Assembly (NCBI GenBank): GCA_964500645.1
Contig: CAZCOH010000001.1
Span: 90,197-154,196, forward strand
Direction: 5' to 3'
Source: CAYFIW01 sp964500645
GTDB lineage: Bacteria > Chloroflexota > Dehalococcoidia > Lucifugimonadales > UBA826
Length of the DNA: 64,000 bases
Position 1 is the first letter of the stretch; every line of letters begins with the position of its first letter. The notes below the pieces were generated by a model, which did no database searches, was not told where the DNA came from, and saw only the letters and a program-made list of their open reading frames with translations. Positions 52,734-62,542 of this stretch are shown piece by piece. A program made the translations under genes and the position numbers.

Positions 52734-54680
52734 ATGGCAACTTTGAAACAGCAAGGGGATGAAGAGTATTCAGCAAGTGACATCCAGGTTCTTGAAGGAA
52801 TGGAGGCCGTCAGAAAGCGGCCCGGCATGTATATTGGAAGTACTGACCAACGAGGGTTACATCATCTCATTTATGAGATCGTAGATAACAGTGTTGATGA
52901 ATTTATGGCCGGGTATTCTTCCTCTGTTACCGTCACGATACGCGAAGATGGTTCGGTTCTAGTACAAGATGACGGGAGAGGTATACCTGTAGACAAACAT
53001 CCCACCACGGGAATGACGGCTCTAGAGACTGTAATGACCACTCTGCACGCCGGAGGCAAGTTTGGCGGAAAAGCATATGCCGTCTCAGGCGGATTACACG
53101 GAGTAGGGGCTTCAGTCGTGAACGCATTGTCAACTTGGGTCAGGGCATCAGTGACTAGAGATGGAAATATATACCGACAAGAATATAAACGCGGTAAAAC
53201 AATCTCCGAGATGACAACAGAGTCATCTGAAAATGGTAAATCCGGTCAAACTGGAACTGCTATCGAATTTATGCCAGACGTCGAAATATTTGGCGAATTA
53301 ATATACGACTTTAATGTATTGTCAAATCGTTTCAAGGAGATGGCATACCTCAATAAAGGTCTACAAATAACTTTCGTAAGCGAATGGCATACCAGCAGAT
53401 GGCCAAACAATGAGGTTACATATTACTTCGACGGTGGCATATCAAGTTTCGTGAGAGGCCTTAACCAAAACAGAGGGGTTGTACATGAAGATCCTATTTA
53501 TGTAGAAAAGGATTTTGAGGGTACAAAAGTTGAAGTCGCATTGCAATACAACGATTCATTCAGCGAGTTTGTGTATGCCTTTGCCAACTGTATAAATACT
53601 GAAGACGGCGGAACACATGTAACCGGTTTTCGTTCGGCTCTAACCCGAGTTTTAAATGACTACGGAAAAAAGCAAAAATTCATCAAAGACAATGAACCAA
53701 ATCTATCCGGGGAAGATACTAGGGAAGGGGTAACAGCAGTAATCAGTGTAAAGCTCAAGGATCCTCAATTTGAAGGACAAACTAAAAATAAACTGGGAAA
53801 TGCAGAAGCAAGAACTCAAGTAGAAACAGTATTAGGAGAGGCCCTTCAAATTTTTCTAGAAGATAATCCGAGAGAGGGTAAGGCCATTATAGATAAATGT
53901 ATGACCTCTCAAAGGGCCAGAGAGGCTGCGAGAAAAGCGCGTGAACTCATTATCAGAAAGAACGCTATGGACGGAGGTGGTCTACCTGGAAAACTTGCAG
54001 ATTGCTCTGAGAAAAACCCTGAACTCTGTGAGATATATCTAGTGGAAGGGGATTCCGCTGGAGGCACAGCAAAAATGGGCAGAGACAGGAAATTTCAGGC
54101 CATCCTCCCACTATGGGGAAAGATTTTAAACGTAGAAAAGGCGCGCGCTGATAAGATCGTTGCCCATGACGCAATAAGATCTATGATTACGGCGATCGGA
54201 GCAGGTCTGGACGAAGATTTTGACCTTGAGAAACTTAGATATCACAGAGTTATAATAATGTGTGATGCCGACGTTGATGGATCTCACATCAGAACGTTAC
54301 TCCTGACATTCTTTTTCAGACACATGCCAGAGCTTGTTTATCACGGACACCTATATATTGCTCAGCCCCCGCTATACAAGATAAATGTCGGAAAAAAGGA
54401 ACAATATGTTTACACTGAATCTCAGCGGGATGAACTAATGGAACAACTTGAGAATAAACGTAGTGTAAGTATGCAAAGGTATAAAGGTCTAGGAGAAATG
54501 AACTCCAACCAACTCTGGGATACCACAATGAATCCTGAAAGTAGGACCTTATTACAAGTAACAGTGGAAGACGCAGTGGATGCTGATGATACATTTACAA
54601 CTCTTATGGGAGATGAGGTTGAGGGACGTAGAAAGTTCATACAAACAAACGCCCTAGAGGTCGTCAACCTAGACGTATAA
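52734..54680 (+). CDS. gyrB: DNA gyrase subunit B
   Basis: 648 residues. GHKL ATPase domain (EIVDNSVDEFMAGYSSSV, VQDDGRGIPVDKHPTTG, AVSGGLHGVGASVVNALS), transducer, and TOPRIM domain with EGDSAGGTAKMGRDRKFQAILPLWGKILNVEKAR and the metal-binding DADVDGSHIRTLLLTFFFRHMPEL; C-terminal QRYKGLGEMNSNQLWDTTMNPESRTLLQV. With GyrA it introduces negative supercoils. Standard short length without insertion. It is not next to dnaA, dnaN, recF or gyrA here. CTGGAG lies 10 nt before the ATG. Confidence 0.97.
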   Translation: MATLKQQGDEEYSASDIQVLEGMEAVRKRPGMYIGSTDQRGLHHLIYEIVDNSVDEFMAGYSSSVTVTIREDGSVLVQDDGRGIPVDKHPTTGMTALETVMTTLHAGGKFGGKAYAVSGGLHGVGASVVNALSTWVRASVTRDGNIYRQEYKRGKTISEMTTESSENGKSGQTGTAIEFMPDVEIFGELIYDFNVLSNRFKEMAYLNKGLQITFVSEWHTSRWPNNEVTYYFDGGISSFVRGLNQNRGVVHEDPIYVEKDFEGTKVEVALQYNDSFSEFVYAFANCINTEDGGTHVTGFRSALTRVLNDYGKKQKFIKDNEPNLSGEDTREGVTAVISVKLKDPQFEGQTKNKLGNAEARTQVETVLGEALQIFLEDNPREGKAIIDKCMTSQRAREAARKARELIIRKNAMDGGGLPGKLADCSEKNPELCEIYLVEGDSAGGTAKMGRDRKFQAILPLWGKILNVEKARADKIVAHDAIRSMITAIGAGLDEDFDLEKLRYHRVIIMCDADVDGSHIRTLLLTFFFRHMPELVYHGHLYIAQPPLYKINVGKKEQYVYTESQRDELMEQLENKRSVSMQRYKGLGEMNSNQLWDTTMNPESRTLLQVTVEDAVDADDTFTTLMGDEVEGRRKFIQTNALEVVNLDV

Positions 54681-54707
54681 ATCTCTTACAACGAGTACCA
54701 GACTAGT

Positions 54708-55382
54708 TCAGCCCCGGTCTATCATATCCTGGAGATTGAACGACTCACTGTTTACCCATTCGAAGTTGGCCGCCTCTCTTTCGGTAACCTTATGTGATTC
54801 CTCAATGACGAAATCAACTAGATCAAGAGGGAAAACAACAACACCATTTATATCTGCATGCACCACATCGCCATAATTAACCAAAACGCCTCCAACCTCG
54901 ACGGGAACCATAGTCTCGTCTAGTCCAAAATTTCCATGAGCTGGAACTGTTCCGGCCGCAAACATATGAAACCCCATTCCATGCACGGTCTCTACGTCTC
55001 TCACTCCACCATCAGTAACTAATCCAACAGCTCCTAGTTTTTTAGAAACATTAGCCATCCCATCCCCAAAATGACACCCATGCAATGGTCTAGGCCCTAC
55101 ATCTTTTGCCACAATGACAGCGGGGACAGGCATGCTATCGATAACCTTGAGGCATTCATACCAAACAGAGCGGCTTCGAGGTTTTCCAGTTGTGGTTGTA
55201 TTGAATGTCGCTGTTACTGCCTGCCCGACCATAACTCCCAAATCTGGAAATTGACACTTTATATTCCATCCCATAAACCCTTCCGTATTCAATCTATTCG
55301 GATGCGTTTCAACAGCATTTGCGACCGTGGGGGTATCTATATTTTTTAAATCTTCTAGTTGCTTATCTGTAATAAAATTCAA
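54708..55382 (-). CDS. RraA-like aldolase/regulator family protein
   Basis: 224 residues: IDTPTVANAVETHPNRLNTEGFMGWNIKC, then PAVIVAKDVGPRPLHGCHFGDGMANVSKKLGAVGLVTDGGVRDVETVHGMGFHMFAAGTVPAHGNFGLDETMVPVEVGGVLVNYGDVVHADINGVVVFP. The core matches 4-hydroxy-4-methyl-2-oxoglutarate/4-carboxy-4-hydroxy-2-oxoadipate aldolases (GDG, DGGVRD with Arg and metal-binding Asp) and the RraA RNase E regulators. An aldolase role is more likely in this catabolic setting. Convergent with gyrB. Confidence 0.88.
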   Translation of the reverse strand: MNFITDKQLEDLKNIDTPTVANAVETHPNRLNTEGFMGWNIKCQFPDLGVMVGQAVTATFNTTTTGKPRSRSVWYECLKVIDSMPVPAVIVAKDVGPRPLHGCHFGDGMANVSKKLGAVGLVTDGGVRDVETVHGMGFHMFAAGTVPAHGNFGLDETMVPVEVGGVLVNYGDVVHADINGVVVFPLDLVDFVIEESHKVTEREAANFEWVNSESFNLQDMIDRG

Positions 55383-55418
55383 GTTATTCTCCCAGTATAT
55401 CTAATAAACTAGACTATG

Positions 55419-56348
55419 TTAGCCCCACATCGATGTAGAAAAATACCTTTCACCTATGTCATTAAATATCGTAACTATATGCCCATTTTTAGACTCTTCC
55501 GCAATCATCTTCGCACCCAGAATATAGGCCCCAGAAGACTGGCCAACAAACAATCCTTGACTAGCCATTTGATTTGAAACTTCATATGCATCAAGCACGT
55601 CAATAGTGATCATCTTGTCAACAACAGATTTATCAAATGTGTTTGGTATTATGTGACCTTCACTTAGAGGCTTTAGTCCTTCAACCCCAGGCCATTCTTC
55701 AAAATCGATGCAAATCACTTTTATCTGGGAATTTGTTTCCTTCAACCTTTTTCCAATCCCACTAATTGTCCCGCCTGTACCCACTCCCCCAACGAAATGA
55801 GTTATGAACGGCGCTTGATTCAAAATTTCATCTGCAGTGGTCTCATAATGTGCTTGCGGATTATTAGCATTACTGTATTGATCGCAATAAAAATATTTGT
55901 CAGGATCGGTCTGATAACGTCTTTTTACTTCATAAAGAGCTTCGTCATACCCTTTCTGGGCATCTGTAAATATCAAATTAGCCCCATGTGCCAAAAGTCT
56001 TTTCTTCCTTTCTTCGCTGGCATTCTCAGGCATGACTAGTTCAACTTTATAACCTAAGACAGCTCCAATCATCGCGTAAGCAATACCCGCATTTCCTGAT
56101 GTAGCATCCAATATCGTTCTGTCGGGAGTCAAATCGCCATCAAGAATTGCCTTTACAAGCATTCGCAAAACAGGTCTATCTTTAATAGAACCACCTGGAT
56201 TCAAGTGTTCATATTTAGCATAAATTTTCGCATCACCAAGATCGGCGAATTCCTTGGGTAGATCAACTCTTGCCAAAGGCGTATTACCAATAGCCATCAA
56301 TCCCGGGTATTTATTGATAAATTCTTGAATTTCTTGGGCGTATGGCAA
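55419..56348 (-). CDS. Cysteine synthase-family PLP enzyme
   Basis: 309 residues: LMAIGNTPLARVDLP, YEHLNPGGSIKDRPVLRML with PLP Lys56, DATSGNAGIAYAMIGAVLGYKVELVMPENASEERKKRLLAHGANLIFT, and THFVGGVGTGGTISGIGKRLKETNSQIKVICID (phosphate-binding loop). O-acetylserine sulfhydrylase/CBS type; SGNAGIA stands where CysK has SGNTGIA, so cystathionine beta-synthase-like or O-phosphoserine use is possible. Followed on the same strand by the RraA-like gene 36 nt on. Confidence 0.88.
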   Translation of the reverse strand: MPYAQEIQEFINKYPGLMAIGNTPLARVDLPKEFADLGDAKIYAKYEHLNPGGSIKDRPVLRMLVKAILDGDLTPDRTILDATSGNAGIAYAMIGAVLGYKVELVMPENASEERKKRLLAHGANLIFTDAQKGYDEALYEVKRRYQTDPDKYFYCDQYSNANNPQAHYETTADEILNQAPFITHFVGGVGTGGTISGIGKRLKETNSQIKVICIDFEEWPGVEGLKPLSEGHIIPNTFDKSVVDKMITIDVLDAYEVSNQMASQGLFVGQSSGAYILGAKMIAEESKNGHIVTIFNDIGERYFSTSMWG

Positions 56349-56542
56349 CTAACTATCCCGACAAAAAAAGGGAGACATAAGAGACATGTCGCCCTCAGCT
56401 TAGTAAAATCATTCTATTAAAGTATTTTAATGACTATATTTGAGTATATATATAGCAAACCTGTCAGTCTATAGCCCATGCTCTGATAAAAATTGTATTA
56501 GTTGTAATATGAACTTCAATAAGTGCGGCTAATGAAAAAAAC

Positions 56543-58621
56543 ATGAAAGGGAAAACTAGTAAAAAAAGCAATCGACTTATGGATAATGAAGCACCAGAAT
56601 ATACGATCGGCAATCTCAGACTAGAGATTGAAAGACATAATTATTCCTATTTTATTAAAAACCATCCAACAATTTCGGACGCTCAATATGACTCATTAAT
56701 GAAGGAATTAAGAATTCTCGAGTCACAATTTCCTCACTTAGTAACCGAACAATCGCCAACACAAAGAGTTGGGGCTGACCCAGTAGATGGCTTTGAAGAA
56801 GTTTCACACGAAATCCCCCTCCTTAGCCTTGGTAACGCATTCGACGACGACGAATTTATTGCATGGCACACAAGAACTTCTGGAATTATAGAAACTGATG
56901 AGTTTTCACTCTCATGCGAATTGAAATTTGATGGCCTAGCGGTGTCATTACTTTATGAAGATGGAAAATTCGTAAGAGGAGCAACAAGGGGAAACGGTAA
57001 CGTTGGGGAAAATGTGACTCTAAACCTTAAAACTATAAAGACTATACCCCTTACGTTACATGGAGAATATCCGTCGAGAATAGAAGTAAGAGGCGAGGTA
57101 TATTTTCCAAAGTCGGATTTTGAACAATTTAATGCAAGGCGTGAGGCAGCAGGATTTCAAACATATTCAAATCCGAGAAATACAGCTGCCGGATCAATTA
57201 GGCAACTAGACTCCTCAATCACATCAGAAAGAGCTCTCGATATTTTTGTATATGGCTTAGGTTGGCATGAAAGTAACATCTCGATGCCAAATACACATTC
57301 AGACACACTCGCATTTCTCGAGAGTATAGGATTTAAAATCAATCCCCATAATTACATAGCGAAAACCCCTAGGGATGCGATCCAGTTCTACCAAAAATGG
57401 GTAGAAGAGAGGCATGAACTCAATTATGAATGTGATGGAGTAGTAATTAAAGTCGATGACCTTAGCTATCAACGCCAACTAGGAGACGTAGGAAGAGAGC
57501 CCAGATGGGCTATAGCCTACAAATTCCCATCCGAACAAGCAATGACACGTCTTTTAGACATTAAAGTCAATGTAGGACGTACTGGAAGTATTAATCCATA
57601 TGCAATTCTAGAGCCAGTTATTGTTGGAGGCGTTACAGTAAGACAAGCCACCCTACATAATGAAGAATACATCCGATCCAAGGATCTCAAGATAGGGGAT
57701 CATGTCGTCGTGGAACGAGCAGGTGAAGTTATTCCACAGGTAGTAAAAAGAGATTTATCACTACGTAATGGAAATGAAATTGCCTTTGATATGCCGTCAA
57801 ATTGTCCTAGCTGCGGTGAAAAAACAAAAAGAAACCAAGATGAAGCTGCAATTTATTGCACAAACAATTCTTGTCCTGCACAGCTTATTAGACTCATTGA
57901 ACATTTCGTAAGTAAACCTGCCATGGACATTGAGGGCATGGGTGGAAAAACTGGGATTTCGCTAATAGATAGCAACCTAGTTTCTGACATATCAGACATA
58001 TTTTATTTAACAAAAAGCCAGTTAATTAACATAGATAGAATGGGCGAAAAAAGTGCGACTAATTTGTTAACTTCAATAGAGGAAAGTAAACAAAGACCCC
58101 TTTCTAGATTATTAGCGGGGCTAGGAATAAATCATGTTGGTACTGAGGTATCAGAATTATTGGCCAACCATTTTAATCACATAGACAACATCATTTCAGC
58201 ATCCGAAGAAGAGTTAGAGAAAATTCATGCCATAGGGCCAAAAATTTCCGAAAGCATACACAAATATTTTTCCCTTAAAGCAAACATAATGATAATTCAA
58301 AAACTCAAAAGTGCAGGTGTAACCATGGAGGAAAACGAGAAATCCAACATAGATCATGTACAACGCCAAATCTTGTCCGACTTAAGATTTGTAGTGACGG
58401 GAAAACTCCAAAATTACAGTCGAAGCGACATTCAGAACCTGATTAAACAACTTGGAGGAAATGTCAGTAGCAGTGTTTCAAGTAGAACCAATTATTTAAT
58501 TGCAGGTGAAGACTCCGGATCGAAACTTTCAGAAGCTTCAAGACTTGGTATTGTGGTTTTAAATGAAGACGATTTCATGGCCATGGTAGAACAAAGACCT
58601 TTCTATGATGATGACGCCTGA
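56543..58621 (+). CDS. ligA: NAD+-dependent DNA ligase
   Basis: 692 residues. Ia/adenylation domain with the AMP-accepting Lys128 (CELKFDGLAV), RGATRGNGNVGENVT, CDGVVIKVD and WAIAYKFPSEQA; OB fold GRTGSINPYAILEPVIVGGVTVRQATLHNEEY; four-Cys zinc finger CPSCGEKTKRNQDEAAIYCTNNSCPAQ; helix-hairpin-helix repeats; C-terminal BRCT (LRFVVTGKLQNYSRSDIQNLIKQLGGNVSSSVS). Seals Okazaki nicks using NAD+. The Met at codon 13 is another possible start; neither has a clear ribosome site. Ends directly against the next minus-strand gene. Confidence 0.96.
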   Translation: MKGKTSKKSNRLMDNEAPEYTIGNLRLEIERHNYSYFIKNHPTISDAQYDSLMKELRILESQFPHLVTEQSPTQRVGADPVDGFEEVSHEIPLLSLGNAFDDDEFIAWHTRTSGIIETDEFSLSCELKFDGLAVSLLYEDGKFVRGATRGNGNVGENVTLNLKTIKTIPLTLHGEYPSRIEVRGEVYFPKSDFEQFNARREAAGFQTYSNPRNTAAGSIRQLDSSITSERALDIFVYGLGWHESNISMPNTHSDTLAFLESIGFKINPHNYIAKTPRDAIQFYQKWVEERHELNYECDGVVIKVDDLSYQRQLGDVGREPRWAIAYKFPSEQAMTRLLDIKVNVGRTGSINPYAILEPVIVGGVTVRQATLHNEEYIRSKDLKIGDHVVVERAGEVIPQVVKRDLSLRNGNEIAFDMPSNCPSCGEKTKRNQDEAAIYCTNNSCPAQLIRLIEHFVSKPAMDIEGMGGKTGISLIDSNLVSDISDIFYLTKSQLINIDRMGEKSATNLLTSIEESKQRPLSRLLAGLGINHVGTEVSELLANHFNHIDNIISASEEELEKIHAIGPKISESIHKYFSLKANIMIIQKLKSAGVTMEENEKSNIDHVQRQILSDLRFVVTGKLQNYSRSDIQNLIKQLGGNVSSSVSSRTNYLIAGEDSGSKLSEASRLGIVVLNEDDFMAMVEQRPFYDDDA

Positions 58622-59587
58622 TTATGAAATATAAGGTATAACTTCATTCAAAAACAAATCCATTTGCCGATCTTGGTTAAATGAGGCAAATCGTACGATA
58701 ACGGTGTCCGCGCCAGCATCTCTATACATGTTAATTTTCTCCACTACCTCCTCGGAGGGCCCCCATGGTCCCCAACGGTCACCCCAAATATTTATTCCGT
58801 AATATAGTTTGAGAAAACGATCTGATTCCTCCGCAGCACCCTCGCGATCCTCACTTATGTTTACCGTCATGTAAAAAGTTTTCTCTAGATTATCAAAGTC
58901 AACTCCACCTTTCTTGGCATGAAATTCAATCCTCTCAAGTGAATGAGTATATTCATCCAGGTAATCCGAAATAGAAATCGATCCATCACCTAGCAATACT
59001 CTTTCGTATTGCCTTTCAATAGTGGATCTTCCATGAGCAGCTACTAACACCGGAATCCCATTGTGTTGAGTAGAAACTGGTTTAATGGATACGTTTTCTA
59101 CTGAAAAATGTCTCCCCTTAAAAGTTACTGTCTCACCTCTAGTGAGTGGCTTGAAAATTTTCAATAATTCCTCAAATCTACCAGCCCTATTTTTAGGATC
59201 AACACCAACATTAATCCATTCTTGTTTTTGGGCTTCGTTATAAGATCCTCCCACTCCCATACCCAGAACTAATCTTCCACCGGAAATTAGGTCCACAGTA
59301 GTGGCTGTATGAGCAAGTGAAACAGGATTTCTCAAAGGTCCTAGCATAACCGCAGTACCCAGGCGAACCCTAGAAGTCTGTGAGGCTATAGCAGATAAGG
59401 CAGTCAAAGGTTCCAATCTTGGCTTCGCAGTAAGACTATCACCAACCCAGACTGAATCTAGTCCAGCATCTTCTGCATCTTTCGCCATTGCGATGATTTC
59501 CTTGATATCGTCGGGTTGTTTCCCCTCCATTAAAATGCCTCGTGTTGGAAGAAGAACACCAATCTTTAAATTTCCGCTATTGTCCAT
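58622..59587 (-). CDS. Luciferase-like F420-dependent oxidoreductase
   Basis: 321 residues: LKIGVLLPTRGILMEGKQPDD, DSVWVGDSLTAKPRLEPLTALSAIASQTSRVRLGTAVMLGPLRNPVSLAHTATTVDLISGGRLVLGMGVGG, the F420-type pattern of the LLM superfamily. ATG at 59587 has GGAG 7 nt upstream and overlaps the cofC stop by one base (TGATG), so translation is coupled to the F420 biosynthesis genes; F420H2 is thus the likely cofactor. Substrate unknown. Ends 0 nt from ligA, tail to tail. Confidence 0.9.
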   Translation of the reverse strand: MDNSGNLKIGVLLPTRGILMEGKQPDDIKEIIAMAKDAEDAGLDSVWVGDSLTAKPRLEPLTALSAIASQTSRVRLGTAVMLGPLRNPVSLAHTATTVDLISGGRLVLGMGVGGSYNEAQKQEWINVGVDPKNRAGRFEELLKIFKPLTRGETVTFKGRHFSVENVSIKPVSTQHNGIPVLVAAHGRSTIERQYERVLLGDGSISISDYLDEYTHSLERIEFHAKKGGVDFDNLEKTFYMTVNISEDREGAAEESDRFLKLYYGINIWGDRWGPWGPSEEVVEKINMYRDAGADTVIVRFASFNQDRQMDLFLNEVIPYIS

Positions 59588-60228
59588 CAACAATCTCCAT
59601 GACAAATAAGTGACTCAGACAATCGAATTGTAAAACCTGGATCATATTTTTCGCATATATTTAAATCCGATTCTGTATCTAAATCCAAACCAAGTTCTAA
59701 TGAAGTGACGATCGAAACGTTCAATTCTCGTTCTTCTGCCTCTCTAAGGTGATTCATAAAACTGTCAGATCCTAACCGACTTTCAAAATCAAATTTTCTA
59801 GGGATCAACATACAACTTGTTCCTCCATCTCCAATCGACGGAACAAGGACAATGTTTCTGCATAACCGAGAAGCATTAATTACGAAGTCAATATCTGCCC
59901 CTCGTAAAAAAGGTAAATCTGCAGGTACATAAACACAAGAAAACCCTTTATCCATCTTATTATTCATAACGTGCATAAAATCAGCATTAAGTTCTTCATA
60001 TCCAGGATCAATCCAATCTACTCCAAATTCGTAAGCTATTTTTGACGATGACAACCCGCCACCAATAATAGTCACTGAGTCAGCACTAGATTCCTTTGAA
60101 GCCTTTAGCACAATCTCGAACATATTAAGAGCAATCTTCCGTCTTTCACTTTCAGACAGAATTTTTGATAAACGTGTTTTCGAGTTTCTTAACCCTTTAA
60201 AAGGGATCAAAATATTGATCTTATCCAC
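59587..60228 (-). CDS. cofC: 2-Phospho-L-lactate guanylyltransferase (CofC)
   Basis: About 213 residues: INILIPFKGLRNSKTRLSKILSESERRKIALNMFEIVLKAS is the nucleotide-binding N-terminus of CofC, with CVYVPADLPFLRGADIDFVIN and VLVPSIGDGGTSCMLIPRKFDF following. It activates phospholactate (or phosphoenolpyruvate/phosphoglycerate in other lineages) with GTP for coenzyme F420 assembly. GTG at 60228 has AGAAGG about 12 nt upstream; a TTG at 60255 would overlap cofD by 23 nt. Same operon as cofD and the luciferase-like gene. Confidence 0.88.
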   Translation of the reverse strand: MDKINILIPFKGLRNSKTRLSKILSESERRKIALNMFEIVLKASKESSADSVTIIGGGLSSSKIAYEFGVDWIDPGYEELNADFMHVMNNKMDKGFSCVYVPADLPFLRGADIDFVINASRLCRNIVLVPSIGDGGTSCMLIPRKFDFESRLGSDSFMNHLREAEERELNVSIVTSLELGLDLDTESDLNICEKYDPGFTIRLSESLICHGDC

Positions 60229-60232
60229 TATC

Positions 60233-61198
60233 TTAGGAACCCTTCTTATAGCCAATCTCGCTCAAAATAATAGACGCGAGACGAATTTTATCTTCTTCAT
60301 TTTGCATCAAAGTTTTAGTGACTAAAACTTTCATACCCAATTTCTCGATCATTGGGGCTAATTCAGAATCCAAAGCGTCTATTACGAATATGTCACAAAA
60401 TTGCTGATATTTTTTTGCAACCCCTAAAGGCGACACATCATGACCCAATTCGGCCATCATTTTGGCAGCAGGTCCCTTTACCGCTTCACCGCCAATTATT
60501 GGACTTATTGCTATTCGATAGCCAGGAAAATTCTCAATAGAGTCCCTAACACCCATAACTGCAAGTATAGGGTCTAAACTCAAGAATGGATTTGACGGGC
60601 AAAACACAAGCGCATCGCATTCTTCAAGAGACTTCTTAAAAGCATTCGATGGATCGCAATCCTGTGCTCCGTCAAATTTAAGATAATTTACAACAGGTAG
60701 GCATTTATTCTTGACAAAATATTCTTGGAAAGACATCTCCCCTTCAGGCGTACCAATTATTGTTCTCAAATTGCCGTCTGTCATTGGCGATATATTGTGC
60801 TTTACACCTAATGAAGCACATAGATGGGATGTGATTTCTGAAAGAGACTTGCCCTGTCTTAGCATATTTGTTCGAATTAAATGTGTGGCAAAATCTAGAT
60901 CACCAAGACCAAACCATGTCTCCTCTCCATATACTTTTAAACGTTCCAGCGTCCGAAAAGATTCCCCTAGTAGTCCCCAACCAGTCTCAGTATTAGATAA
61001 TCCAGCCAATGTATACATTACAGTGTCTAAATCTGGAGATACGTGAAGCCCATAGAAATCTTCATCATCTCCGGTATTAACCACGATCGATAATTCTTCG
61101 GGTGACAAAAGCTTTGACAAGCCCAGTACTAGTTTTGCTCCACCTACACCTCCAGCTAACGCAATCAGGTTTGACACTTCTCTAACATTTCCTTTCAA
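60233..61198 (-). CDS. cofD: 2-Phospho-L-lactate transferase (CofD)
   Basis: 321 residues: NLIALAGGVGGAKLVLGLSKLL (GGxGGAK motif), VVNTGDDEDFYGLHVSPDLDTVMYTLAGLSNTETGWGLLGESFRTLE, WFGLGDLDFATHLIRTNMLRQGKSLSEIT and VFCPSNPFLSLDPILAVMGVRDSIE. Transfers the phospholactyl group to Fo to give F420-0. Together with CofC it shows that this organism makes F420; Fo synthase and CofE are not in the window. Short gap (about 65 bp) to the divergent recF. Confidence 0.95.
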   Translation of the reverse strand: MKGNVREVSNLIALAGGVGGAKLVLGLSKLLSPEELSIVVNTGDDEDFYGLHVSPDLDTVMYTLAGLSNTETGWGLLGESFRTLERLKVYGEETWFGLGDLDFATHLIRTNMLRQGKSLSEITSHLCASLGVKHNISPMTDGNLRTIIGTPEGEMSFQEYFVKNKCLPVVNYLKFDGAQDCDPSNAFKKSLEECDALVFCPSNPFLSLDPILAVMGVRDSIENFPGYRIAISPIIGGEAVKGPAAKMMAELGHDVSPLGVAKKYQQFCDIFVIDALDSELAPMIEKLGMKVLVTKTLMQNEEDKIRLASIILSEIGYKKGS

Positions 61199-61266
61199 AA
61201 TTTTTTAAAATATCCCCTACTATATGAAAGTATCTCACAGACGCCGTATATCAATTATTCTCAACA

Positions 61267-62484
61267 ATGCGACATGCTAGAATCAGTTTAATTTTCTTCG
61301 GGGTATTTACCATTCATATCTCCAAAATTTCCCTTTCAAATTTCCGGAATTATGAGGAACTAGAACTCGAATTGCCGAAAGGTACTACAATTATTCAAGG
61401 CGACAACGGCCACGGAAAAAGCAACCTCCTTGAAGCAGCATACATGTTGTCAATAGCAAAGTCCCCTAGGGCTAATATTGAAAGAGACTTAATTGCCAAA
61501 CCTTCTTTAGCAAATATTAATGTCGGGGGCAGTTATTCCAAAGTTAGTTCCATAATATCAACTGAGGAAACTACTGACAGGCTTGAAATACATTACAGAT
61601 CCCTCCCTTGGGAAAATGCAGATGGATTTAAAACTCAAAAATATATCCGTGTAAACGGTTCCCCAAAACGCCCCTCAGACCTCGTTGGAATACAGAATAC
61701 TGTCCTTTTTACTGTAGATGATCTGGATTTGGTATTTGGGAGGCCTGCCACTCGTAGAAGATATCTCGATATATTACTCTCTCAAGTGGAAAAAAATTAC
61801 CTTAAATCATTACAGAAATACCAAAATTCATTAGTTCAAAGAAACCACTTACTAAAGTCTATAAAAGATGGCATGTCTTCATCTGACCAACTGGGTTTTT
61901 GGGACAATTCAATCGCAAGTAATGGTGCTGCAATAATGTCTTATAGAATAAAAGCCCTAAATGACTTATCTGAAAAATCAGCTCCTATTCACAAACGAAT
62001 TAGCGGCATCGACGAGAATATGGAATTAAAATATAGGCCATCAATCCCAACTGAGGATCGGTCTGAACCTAAGGATATAGAATCATATATCCTCACCAAA
62101 CTAGAAATCTCTAGGCCAAGGGACATTGCACAAGGATCAACATTAAGCGGACCTCATCGAGATGACATAGTAATTGTCATAGAAGGGCAAGATGCAAACA
62201 GATACGCCTCAAGAGGTCAAGCTAGAACCTCAGTATTGGCTTTGAAATTTGCAGAGGCCGCATTTTTGGATGAACGAAGAAAATCACATCCCATTCTTTT
62301 GTTAGATGATTTACTTTCTGAATTAGATTCTACCCGTCGAAATCACATTGTTGATTATGTCGGAGAATACGATCAATGTATCATCACTACAGCTGAGATT
62401 GACTCAATACCAAAAGATTTCGCGGACCGTTCAAATTTTCTTAACGTAAATTACGGGAAAATTTCTCCTTACTTGGAAACCTAG
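61267..62484 (+). CDS. recF: DNA replication and repair protein RecF
   Basis: 405 residues: IHISKISLSNFRNYEELELELPKGTTIIQGDNGHGKSNLLEAAYMLSIAKSPR with Walker A at residues 45-52 (GDNGHGKS), then GIQNTVLFTVDDLDLVFGRPATRRRYLDILLSQ, signature SRGQARTSVLALKFAEA and Walker B ILLLDDLLSELDSTRR. It loads RecA at gaps with RecO and RecR. The family start, xxISxLxLxNFRNY, lies about 15 residues in, so the ATG at 61267 may be slightly too far upstream, but no standard start sits closer. Neighbours are cofD and a sirtuin rather than dnaN and gyrB. Confidence 0.93.
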   Translation: MRHARISLIFFGVFTIHISKISLSNFRNYEELELELPKGTTIIQGDNGHGKSNLLEAAYMLSIAKSPRANIERDLIAKPSLANINVGGSYSKVSSIISTEETTDRLEIHYRSLPWENADGFKTQKYIRVNGSPKRPSDLVGIQNTVLFTVDDLDLVFGRPATRRRYLDILLSQVEKNYLKSLQKYQNSLVQRNHLLKSIKDGMSSSDQLGFWDNSIASNGAAIMSYRIKALNDLSEKSAPIHKRISGIDENMELKYRPSIPTEDRSEPKDIESYILTKLEISRPRDIAQGSTLSGPHRDDIVIVIEGQDANRYASRGQARTSVLALKFAEAAFLDERRKSHPILLLDDLLSELDSTRRNHIVDYVGEYDQCIITTAEIDSIPKDFADRSNFLNVNYGKISPYLET

Positions 62485-62542
62485 AGGTCACAGAAATCTT
62501 TAACCTTGCAGCACCAATAATAATTTAAAAAGTTGATATCCC

